DNA of 8,356 nt from Chloroflexota bacterium (lineage in GTDB: Bacteria > Chloroflexota > Chloroflexia > JAMDCE01): positions 1 to 8,356 of the forward strand of contig JAMDCE010000075.1 of the NCBI GenBank assembly GCA_023489135.1, read 5' to 3'. A program made the translations under genes and the position numbers. Shown here piece after piece: positions 1-5,984 of the stretch (positions within the stretch are counted from its first letter, which is position 1; each line of letters begins with the position of its first letter). Below the pieces are notes generated by a model, which did no database searches, was not told the DNA's origin, and saw only the letters and a program-made list of their open reading frames with translations.

Positions 1-199
1 CAAGCAGACTCGGCCAAGCCAAGCCGTGGGGAATGGACGACGGCTCATTCAATGGCGGTTTCGTCCTTTCGTCCGCCATTTTCAGGAACAGCAGATAGGT
101 CAACTGCTCCACATAGTCGCCGTAACTCACACCATCATCGCGGAGGACATTACAGAAGTTCCACAGCCTCTGGATTACCGCCGTCGAATCGTTGGCCAT
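1..199 (-). CDS. hsdM: Type I restriction-modification methyltransferase subunit HsdM, N-terminal part (runs off the left edge)
   Basis: The reverse strand reads from ATG at 199-197 and stays open to the window edge, giving about 66 residues. It begins MANDSTAVIQRLWNFCNVL and continues with YGDYVEQLTYLLFLKMADE, typical of the helical N-terminal domain of type I N6-adenine methyltransferases (HsdM_N). That domain precedes the SAM-binding and NPPF catalytic region, which lies outside the window. HsdM pairs with HsdS to methylate adenine in a bipartite target. The ATG directly follows the hsdS stop (TAG then ATG, no spacer). A GGAG at 212-209 inside the hsdS end lies 9 nt upstream as a Shine-Dalgarno site, so translation is probably coupled to hsdS. 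Whether the catalytic motifs are intact cannot be judged here. Confidence 0.9.
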   Translation of the reverse strand, partial: MANDSTAVIQRLWNFCNVLRDDGVSYGDYVEQLTYLLFLKMADERTKPPLNEPSSIPHGLAWPSLL

Positions 200-1738
200 C
201 TACATCAACTCCAGTTGTGTCGCGTGGTCTGGTCGTTTACGTTTCGAATCGTCCTTGCCATTAAGTTCAAGTTGAGCCCTCTCTTGCCTGATTCGCTCCA
301 ACAGTTTCTCGGCCGGTTGGTCATTGGGGTCCTGGGGCACCAGTTTGCCCTCGAATGCCATTCTTAGGATACCTTGGCGCAACCTCTCAGCTTGCCGTAG
401 ACCTTGTACTGCAGCTTTCTCACCTTCATCGGCAATGGATAGACGGCGCCCAACTTCTGTCACGACTCGGCGTTGCTCGGCAAGTGGGGGGAGTGGAATT
501 GGATGGGGAAGCAACGTTTGGAGATTGATGTTCGGTTGTCCACCCGACGCGTACGAAGACCTGCGAATCTCCAGCTTCTTCGACCGTAGGCATAACTCTA
601 CAAACCCCAAACGCAGTGCGTCGTCGCTCTGAATAGCTACCAGGCTGTCCGGGCAACAGCTCTCGAAAGTGAGGATACCAGTATTGGCGATGGTAGCACC
701 AACAATGGCAATCAGAACTGTCCCCTTTGGGAACGTCTTACTCACTTGGCAGCCGGCATCATTCAGGGTCTGTGAGAATCCGGTTATGAGTCCACCATCA
801 CGGGGCAGGTCCCCGATTTGAACGAAAGGATACGTACCGCCGTAGTAACTCGGGTCATTTCGCGGTCGGACTGAGAAACGGCCTCGCTCTACCTTGAAGG
901 ACTGGTCCAAGCTCGACCACACCCAGCCCTCTGGCAACTGGAAGAGTCCATCTACACGCGGTGGTTCGGGTTCTTTGTAGTGGGCTCCCGGGTGTTCAGA
1001 TTCCCATCTACCGCTGCGCTCCTCAAGGATCCGGGCTAGAAGAACATCCGCCGGTTCGTAGTCACGCCCCTCTGTCCTGGCCAGTTCTGCCTCGGTGGGG
1101 ACCAGTTTACCTTCGACGGCAGCTTTGAGCACCGCCTGACGATATCGCTTTAGCTCCGCCTTTAGCGTTCTCAACATCTCGATACCCGCGTCCAATTTGG
1201 TGAAGAGCTCCTCGATTTTGGCGACGATGCGGTGTTGCTCGTGACGGGGAGCTAGTGGGAACGGGTAACTGCCCAGAGCATTTACTCTTACCCTCATAAG
1301 TGAACCGCCGACGCCTGAGACGTTCTGGGCAAGGAAATCTTTGAACGCTGCTTGTCTCATATAATAGCAGAGGTACTCCGGGACGACGCCCTCTACCCTC
1401 CCGAATGGAATCCACTCTGTCGAACCTATCTTCGTGAACGGAGAGTGATCGCGGACAACCCAGACGCGGTTAATACGGGGGTTTATCTTGCACAGGAGGA
1501 CCATGCCTGCTTCGATGATTCGCTTACTTGACCCAATCTCCTTTCCTAACACTATCTCAGGTTTGCCCGTGTCGAAGCTGGGCACGCTGTACATCTCGAA
1601 CCACTGACTAGGCATCGTGTTCGGCGCGATTACTTTACTCTCGTCCCGGCGAATCTCTCCCAAAGTCGTCCACACCCAGTTCCTTGGCAGCGGCGCTACG
1701 CCCTTTCTGTCCCTCGATTCCTTGGAGCAGTCATTCAC
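200..1738 (-). CDS. hsdS: Type I restriction-modification specificity subunit HsdS
   Basis: This 512-residue protein is full length for HsdS and recognises the DNA target for the methyltransferase and restriction complexes. It has two target-recognition halves. The first begins LPRNWVWTTLGEI (about 17-165) and the second LPEGWVWSSLDQS (about 268-418). Each is followed by a conserved helical spacer: EQHRIVAKIEELFTKLD (167-183) ending in AVEGKLVP (207-214), then EQRRVVTEVGRRL (421-433) ending in AFEGKLVP (461-468). This internal repeat is the family hallmark. The start is a GTG at 1738-1736, overlapping the hsdR stop by 4 nt (GTGA). The stop is TAG at 202-200, directly against the hsdM ATG. I see no lesion. 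The two halves differ, so the target is probably asymmetric and bipartite, but its sequence cannot be predicted here. It is likely co-translated with its neighbours. Confidence 0.93.
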   Translation of the reverse strand: MNDCSKESRDRKGVAPLPRNWVWTTLGEIRRDESKVIAPNTMPSQWFEMYSVPSFDTGKPEIVLGKEIGSSKRIIEAGMVLLCKINPRINRVWVVRDHSPFTKIGSTEWIPFGRVEGVVPEYLCYYMRQAAFKDFLAQNVSGVGGSLMRVRVNALGSYPFPLAPRHEQHRIVAKIEELFTKLDAGIEMLRTLKAELKRYRQAVLKAAVEGKLVPTEAELARTEGRDYEPADVLLARILEERSGRWESEHPGAHYKEPEPPRVDGLFQLPEGWVWSSLDQSFKVERGRFSVRPRNDPSYYGGTYPFVQIGDLPRDGGLITGFSQTLNDAGCQVSKTFPKGTVLIAIVGATIANTGILTFESCCPDSLVAIQSDDALRLGFVELCLRSKKLEIRRSSYASGGQPNINLQTLLPHPIPLPPLAEQRRVVTEVGRRLSIADEGEKAAVQGLRQAERLRQGILRMAFEGKLVPQDPNDQPAEKLLERIRQERAQLELNGKDDSKRKRPDHATQLELM

Positions 1739-3978
1739 GCTGCCAGGACCTCATTCAGCTCAGCCAGGATACTGTTCAGTTGCTCCCCAAATACCTGGTA
1801 AACTTTGACCGCACCACCCTGGGTACTGAATGGCGCAAGCTCGAAGTCATCCATCCCGATATTGACCGAGGTGGCGATGTGGTCCTTAATCATTCGTAGC
1901 CACTCCCTCTGCTCCGGCGTAAAGGCTCGACCAGCTTTCTCCTGCTCCATCAGCCATTCGTCGAATCGTCGGTCCACCGTGTCCGGGAAGGGCTCCAGAA
2001 CGTCGCTCCGGCCAATGGCGAAGCGAACCAGGGAGACGATGTTGGCCAGAATGGTCTGTGGCCCGGCCCCTCTTACCTTGGGTTTTTCTAGCTGTTCGTA
2101 GGCTTGCCATAGGAGCTCCGGCGTGAGATGGTAGGGCGGTTTGCGGATGGCCTGGGCGAGCTGCTGGATTTCCTCGTAGGTGAGATGTCGCTGGGCGTAG
2201 GGTTGAGCGTAGATGATTTGCAGCGCCGTTAATTCGTCCTTGTTCTCCTCGATGAATTTCTTGAAGGTATCGACCACGCTCCCTGCTTTTTCCTTCGCCT
2301 TGGCATCGAACCCGGCGGAGAGGACGGCGTCGATGCTCACCGTGTCGATGGTCTGGTCGTTCCGCTTGTGTATGTCGACGAGGACCTGTCTCAGCTCGGG
2401 ATTGTCGAACGGGACGCAGGCGTTCTTGGTGAGTTCCTCCCCGGCCATCTTCACCTGTTCCTCTGTCGGCGTCTCGGTCCCAAATCTCAGCCTTGCCTTT
2501 TCAACCCTCGCGTCGGGGTCCCTGGCGTCCATCAGCCCGTTGATGAGTTCCGCTAATGATTTGCCCCCTGCCGCCGCGGCTATCTTCTTCTTATCGGTGG
2601 GTTCAATCTTTCTGTCCAGTCTCGCCAGTCTCCCCGCCAATGAGGTCAGCGTGTCGTCACCTCTGTTGCCCAGCACCACCGCCATCAGCAACTTGTCGAA
2701 CGGCACGCTCCTCATCCGTTCCAGCGGCCGGGAATCCGACTTGTCGCTTTCGCACACGCCGACGGCATCGACAATCATGAAGTGGGTCTTATGCAGCGCA
2801 TCCGGCGTCACGGCCCGGAAATCCGTCGAAGAAATCACCCTGGTGCCGCGTCCCTTCATCTGCTCGAAGTACAGACTCGACCTGACGTCCCGCATAAAGA
2901 TGAGACATTCCAGGGGGCGGATGTCGGTGCCGGTGGAGATCATATCCACCGTGACGGCGATACGCGGGTTGTAGGAGTTGCGGAAACTGGCGATGAGGTC
3001 GTCGGGCCTTTCGCCGGACGTTCTGTAGGTAATCTTCTTGCAGAAGTCGTTGCCCTTGCCGAACTCCTCCCTGACGATGTGCACGATGTCCTCGGCGTGG
3101 GAGTCGTCTTTAGCGAAGATAAGGGTCTTGGGAACCTCGGTGCGGCCAGGAAATATCTCGGTAAATAGCCTGTCCCTGAAGGTTCTTATCACCGTGCGAA
3201 TCTGGTCGGGCGATACCACGTCTCTGTCCAACTGACCGGCGTCGTAGTCCAGCTCTTCGTCGAGTTGCTCCAGTCTAACTTCTCTGGTCAACTTGTCCCG
3301 CTTATCGACGAAATAACCCGCCTCGACGCTGCTGCCCTGCTCCGTGATTTGCGTGCGTATGCGGTAGACGTCATACCCAACGTTCACCCCGTCGGCCACT
3401 GCTCTCTCGTGCGGGTACTCCATCACCAGGTTTCTATTGAAGAACCCGAAGGTCTGCTTCGATGGCGTCGCGGTCAGTCCGATGATGAAGGCGTCGAAGT
3501 ATTCGAGGACCTGGCGCCAGACGTGGGAGATAGAGCGGTGGCACTCGTCGGTGACTATGAAGTCGAAGGTCTCGATAGGGATAAGGGAATTGAACGAGAC
3601 GTCCCTCTCCTTCTGGTCCTGCGGTGAGTAGTAGAACAGGGATTGCTCCTCGTTCTCGGCATCGAACTCCGCCTCTCCCCTCAGCATTGAGTACAAGCGC
3701 TGGATGGTGGTGATGCAGACCTTGGCCACCGGGTCCAGGGAGTTCGAGGTCAGAAGCTGGACGTTGTATAGCTCGGTGAATCTTCGGCCATCGTCGGGGG
3801 TCAGGTACTGCTGAAACTCGTTGCGGGTCTGGCGTCCCAGGTTGGCCCTATCCACGAGGAAGAGAATCCTTCGGGCCCTGGCGAACTTTATCAGCCGGTA
3901 GATGAAGCTGACCGCCGTGAACGTCTTCCCCCCGCCCGACGCCATCTGAATGAGCGCCCTGGGGTTCGCTACTGCCAA
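1735..3978 (-). CDS. hsdR: HsdR C-terminal fragment: SF2 translocase motor plus EcoEI-type C-terminal domain
   Basis: This is the 747-residue open part of hsdR downstream of the amber codon, numbered from TTG at 3978. Motif I (Walker A) is QMASGGGKT (11-19), motif II DECH (144-147), motif III GLTATP (167-172), motif V DMISTGTD (345-352) and motif VI QMKGRGTR (373-380). The last third, from about 610 (IRKPPYHLTPELLWQAYEQL to FELAPFSTQGG), matches the EcoEI R C-terminal domain that contacts the M2S core. A GGAG lies 6 nt before the TTG, so internal restart is possible. The product would be an ATPase motor without the nuclease domain and without the Q motif. It ends in TGA at 1737-1735, overlapping the hsdS GTG. 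The motifs look undamaged, so the inactivation is either recent or not real. Confidence 0.75.
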   Translation of the reverse strand: MAVANPRALIQMASGGGKTFTAVSFIYRLIKFARARRILFLVDRANLGRQTRNEFQQYLTPDDGRRFTELYNVQLLTSNSLDPVAKVCITTIQRLYSMLRGEAEFDAENEEQSLFYYSPQDQKERDVSFNSLIPIETFDFIVTDECHRSISHVWRQVLEYFDAFIIGLTATPSKQTFGFFNRNLVMEYPHERAVADGVNVGYDVYRIRTQITEQGSSVEAGYFVDKRDKLTREVRLEQLDEELDYDAGQLDRDVVSPDQIRTVIRTFRDRLFTEIFPGRTEVPKTLIFAKDDSHAEDIVHIVREEFGKGNDFCKKITYRTSGERPDDLIASFRNSYNPRIAVTVDMISTGTDIRPLECLIFMRDVRSSLYFEQMKGRGTRVISSTDFRAVTPDALHKTHFMIVDAVGVCESDKSDSRPLERMRSVPFDKLLMAVVLGNRGDDTLTSLAGRLARLDRKIEPTDKKKIAAAAGGKSLAELINGLMDARDPDARVEKARLRFGTETPTEEQVKMAGEELTKNACVPFDNPELRQVLVDIHKRNDQTIDTVSIDAVLSAGFDAKAKEKAGSVVDTFKKFIEENKDELTALQIIYAQPYAQRHLTYEEIQQLAQAIRKPPYHLTPELLWQAYEQLEKPKVRGAGPQTILANIVSLVRFAIGRSDVLEPFPDTVDRRFDEWLMEQEKAGRAFTPEQREWLRMIKDHIATSVNIGMDDFELAPFSTQGGAVKVYQVFGEQLNSILAELNEVLAA

Positions 3979-4008
3979 AGATTTCTCCAGGTTCTGAACG
4001 GCTTCGAC

Positions 4009-4011
4009 CTA
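4009..4011 (-). other. hsdR: In-frame amber codon replacing the hsdR Q-motif glutamine
   Basis: The codon on the reverse strand is TAG, flanked by TTG CGC GAT TGC and GTC GAA GCC GTT CAG. The same frame stays open on both sides, and the joined peptide LRDC-x-VEAVQNLEKSLA followed by PRALIQMASGGGKT matches HsdR proteins with Gln at x. One C-to-T change from CAG explains it. Confidence 0.85.
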
Positions 4012-4518
4012 GCAATCGCGCAACCCTTCCGTCCCCAGGGCAGGCATAGCTGTGAGCCTGGCCCGGAGCGTATCCCCCTGCTGGACCCAATCCCTGAGCG
4101 TTTCTGGCCGATGGAAGGCGAAGACCCGGCGTGAGCGAGGTTCCGGGTCGCGCAGGTCTCGGAAGAAGGTCTCTTTGCCGGTGCTCTCGTAAGCGAACGG
4201 AAGCGGGTCTTGAACGTGGGGGATGTGGGCAGGAACGCCGGCGAGATAGCTGCCGGACTGCTCGGCCACACCGCTCAAGGTCGTGCCCTCAGGTTTGGCC
4301 TCTATGACGCCGTAAGCCTTTCTGTCCACGAGCAGCAGGTAATCGGCAGTGCCGGTGGCCAGAGGAAACTCCCGCACAGCCACGCCCAGCGCAGCCTGTG
4401 GGTTAAGTTGACCAAGGTCCTGAACCTTCCAACCGGCGAGCCCAAGCAGATTGTCGATATTTCGTCTCGCTCTTTCCTCTGGTTTCGTCCCCTGGCCCCC
4501 TTTTCTTCCACCCCGGTC
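4012..4518 (-). pseudogene. hsdR: HsdR N-terminal nuclease-domain fragment
   Basis: This is the in-frame stretch between TGA 4521-4519 and TAG 4011-4009. It reads KPEERARRNIDNLLGLAGWK and VQDLGQLNPQAALG, followed by VAVREFPLATGTADYLLLVD and RKAYGVIEAKPEG. This is the standard HsdR N-terminal restriction-nuclease fold. The PD-(D/E)xK residues are the Asp of TADYLL and the Glu and Lys of IEAK, and all are present. The frame has no ATG, GTG or TTG upstream of the conserved GWKVQD segment. The first usual start codon is GTG at 4383, which would cut off the N-terminal helices. Expression as an intact domain therefore needs the shift at 4496-4504. The fragment ends at LRDC just before the amber codon. 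Confidence 0.7.
4496..4504 (-). other. AAAAGGGGG tract where the hsdR reading frame switches; fits a -1 slippery heptamer (A AAG GGG)
   Basis: In the frame of GTG 4526 the codons here are GAA AAG GGG GCC. The conserved hsdR frame needs GAA AAG GGG GGC CAG. One missing G, or a -1 ribosomal slip on A AAG GGG (4503-4497), which has the X XXY YYZ pattern, gives the same peptide leading into GTKPEERARRNID. Both explanations fit the sequence. An indel in a homopolymer run is the simpler one. Confidence 0.5.
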
Positions 4519-4571
4519 TCAGCCACAAGTCACTATTTGCTACGTAATGATAGGACTGTTGGGGCTGGTAG

Positions 4572-4916
4572 TCAACTGGTTTGGGTATCATCAGACGGGA
4601 GGGGGCCGTGGAGTAACCGCCCTAAGCCCAAGATGACGGGCCACGGGCTCGGGTCGAGAAGCTTCAAGGCGCCGTTACAGACGAAAAGAGACTCTTGTGC
4701 CCTCGTCAGTCCCGCTCCGCCAGGCGCAAATAACATCAACAGGGCCAGACCGAGAAGAATTTGGAGTATTTCCAGGGCAGTAGACTCTGGCACCCTGGCG
4801 TTGTTGGCACGGGGAGAGGCTGCTCTCACCACCCATACGATCAGCGCGACGATGCCACCCCAGAAAAGAATCATCATCTACGGACCCAGCAAGCCGAATC
4901 CCCAATATCCGATCAT
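4572..4916 (-). pseudogene. Decayed small membrane-protein gene (possibly SHOCT-type), interrupted by an amber codon
   Basis: On the reverse strand ATG 4916-4914 starts MIGYWGFGLLGP, then TAG (4880-4878), then MMILFWGGIVALIVWVVRAA in the same frame, ending at TGA 4574-4572. Aromatic/glycine starts followed by one transmembrane helix, a short basic linker and 'ALEIL' are typical of small SHOCT-domain proteins. I infer that the amber codon replaced a sense codon such as TGG. Behind ALEILQ the expected SHOCT segment (RYARGEITREE-like) is not intact. Only a faint echo, GLTRAQESL, remains after a hydrophobic stretch, suggesting further indels. A GGGAGGAG at 4935-4928 supports ATG 4916 as the original start. 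The ATG at 4877 could still yield a 101-residue two-helix protein, but it has no obvious Shine-Dalgarno site. The family assignment is tentative. Confidence 0.5.
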
Positions 4917-4927
4917 AGCAACTGTTT

Positions 4928-4935
4928 CTCCTCCC
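4928..4935 (-). promoter_or_regulatory. Strong Shine-Dalgarno site for the interrupted small membrane protein
   Basis: The reverse strand reads GGGAGGAG, 11 nt before ATG 4916. It is among the best ribosome-binding sequences in the window. It supports a start at 4916 ahead of the amber codon, not at 4877 after it. Confidence 0.55.
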
Positions 4936-5366
4936 TTTCTTAAGAACTATCTGAAAACCAGCTTTTTGTCCGAGAAAACGGCCTCCCACGTGCCCGAAGG
5001 GCGCGCTTCGAATAGCACCAGGACGGGGATCACTGGTTGCTAGGTTGATAACATGAGAAGGCCCTGATGATTGGGGATGCATCGGTTGAGAAGAGCTTTC
5101 TGGCCTATTTGTTTGCTCGCAGAAGCGCAGTGCGGTGAAGCATCTTTGGACAAAGGATAAAGTTGGCCGGAGAATCTCAGGTTATCGTCACCGAGCGCTC
5201 AGTTCCATTTAAGCTTGATGTGTTAGTGTGAGCACAATTGCTGGAGAAAGCTGGGGCAAGGAAACCAAAGCAGGGCTGGACGATGGGGTTTTGGAAGGTC
5301 TCGGCAAGGAACAACGGTATTCCTGGTTGACGACAGAGCGGGGCGGGGGTAACCCGGAGCCAATCT
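4936..5366. other. Intergenic stretch between divergent genes, no gene recognised
   Basis: This stretch separates the minus-strand small membrane-protein remnant from the plus-strand DUF2085 gene. Open frames here are short and lack family features. I see no tRNA, convincing terminator or repeat. It should contain divergent promoters. The best plus-strand candidate is TTGACG at 5327-5332 with 17 nt to TAACCC (5350-5355), but the -10 is poor. It may include further decayed coding sequence. Confidence 0.5.
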
Positions 5367-5372
5367 GGAGGT
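5367..5372 (+). promoter_or_regulatory. Shine-Dalgarno site fixing a TTG start for the DUF2085 gene
   Basis: GGAGGT ends 6 nt before TTG 5379. The next in-frame candidate, GTG at 5391, lies 18 nt away, so the TTG is the better start. Confidence 0.65.
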
Positions 5373-5378
5373 AAGTGG

Positions 5379-5984
5379 TTGACTGACATCGTGGGAACAA
5401 AGAAAGAGCTGGATTCGGATGGGGATCTGTACTACCGTCTCAACGACATTTCCCCAAAGCGACAGTCCATCGACACAGCCGTTGTGGGCTTTATCGACAG
5501 CCTGGCGGAATTCGCCACGCGTCAGTGGCTGCTTTTGTTCAACATCGCCAATGGACTGATTTTTGTGGGGACCTTTATCGTCCCTCTGCTCTACAAGCTC
5601 GGGCAGGAGTGGATCGCCGCGCCGTTGTTCGCCTCCTATCGCGTTCTCTGCGTTCAAAACCCAGATCACTCATACTTCATTTTCGGTTACCAGATGGCGA
5701 TGGACCAGCGGATGACCGCGATCTTCGGCTCCATCTTCGCCACTGGCGTCATCCTGGCTGTGGCTAACAGGAACATACGGCCTCTAGATTGGCGCCTCTA
5801 TTTGTTGTTCCTCGTGCCAATTGCCCTGAATGGGTTCACGCAACTCTTCGGGTGGCGCCAAAGCAACTGGCAGCTCAGGACTAGCACCGGAATCCTGTTC
5901 GGAGTCGCCAACGTCTGGCTGGTCTACCCCCAGCTGCAGCTGTACGTCTCGCTTGTAGGTGGTCGAGATGGCAAAGGACGCTGA
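5379..5984 (+). CDS. DUF2085-family integral membrane protein lacking most conserved cysteines
   Basis: This 201-residue predicted inner-membrane protein has three or four transmembrane segments: about 50-72, 113-130, 139-154 and possibly 169-190. The DUF2085 signature is visible as CVQNPDHSYFIFGYQMAMDQ (91-110) followed by RMTAIFGS, then a helix pair and NGFTQLFGWRQSNWQLRTST (151-170) leading into GILFG. Family members normally read CHQ...SFFIFGxQMxxCxRCxGIY and DGxTQLxGxRxS. Here only the first Cys (C91) remains. The His is Val92, the two Cys of CxRC are Asp109 and Met112, and the Asp of DGxTQ is Asn151. The family's function is unknown, though the Cys/His set suggests metal, haem or redox binding, which this copy should lack. 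The TTG start has a good Shine-Dalgarno site. The gene converges on, and overlaps by 201 bp, the Lgt-like gene on the other strand. Confidence 0.82.
   Translation: MTDIVGTKKELDSDGDLYYRLNDISPKRQSIDTAVVGFIDSLAEFATRQWLLLFNIANGLIFVGTFIVPLLYKLGQEWIAAPLFASYRVLCVQNPDHSYFIFGYQMAMDQRMTAIFGSIFATGVILAVANRNIRPLDWRLYLLFLVPIALNGFTQLFGWRQSNWQLRTSTGILFGVANVWLVYPQLQLYVSLVGGRDGKGR

Larger units (their letters stand above)
1735..4526 (-). pseudogene. hsdR: hsdR, type I restriction endonuclease/translocase subunit (EcoEI-like), disrupted by a frameshift and an amber codon
   Basis: Three collinear minus-strand pieces make one HsdR. A short start piece runs from GTG at 4526. The nuclease domain lies at about 4518-4012 and the SF2 translocase with C-terminal domain at 4008-1735. 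Two lesions separate them. The start piece reaches the nuclease frame only by a one-base shift in AAAAGGGGG (4504-4496). An in-frame TAG at 4011-4009 then interrupts LRDC*VEAVQNLEKSLA, where relatives have Gln. With one base restored in the G run the locus is 2793 nt, exactly 930 codons plus stop, a normal length for this family. The GTG at 4526 has an in-frame TGA just upstream (4532-4530) and no visible Shine-Dalgarno site. Intact HsdR cuts unmodified DNA after ATP-driven translocation. Here restriction is probably lost, unless these are assembly errors or recoding sites. Confidence 0.8.

Noticed and set aside
26..367. Plus-strand open frame of 113 codons at the left edge
   Set aside because: It is antisense to the hsdM start and hsdS end, whose proteins are clearly recognisable.
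2213..2974. 253-codon plus-strand open frame
   Set aside because: It lies opposite the hsdR motor and C-terminal domains. It has Ser/Leu-rich shadow composition and no family features.
4210..5043. 277-codon plus-strand open frame
   Set aside because: It runs antisense to the hsdR nuclease domain and the small membrane-protein remnant. It has no recognisable domain and no good ribosome-binding site.
5160..5231. Short plus-strand frame KLAGESQVIVTERSVPFKLD, which looks protein-like
   Set aside because: It has a TGA a few codons upstream, ends after 28 codons and has no start codon or match I can name.
5227..5239. TGTGAGCACAATT, resembling a CRP or lac-type operator half
   Set aside because: The arms are only 4 bp with a 2-bp spacer, unlike the CRP spacing, and it is isolated.
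5327..5355. TTGACG-17-TAACCC as a promoter for the DUF2085 gene
   Set aside because: The -35 and spacing are good but the -10 is poor. It is mentioned as a candidate only.
5223..5669. 148-codon minus-strand open frame over the DUF2085 start
   Set aside because: It is antisense to a recognised family protein and its own sequence has no known features.
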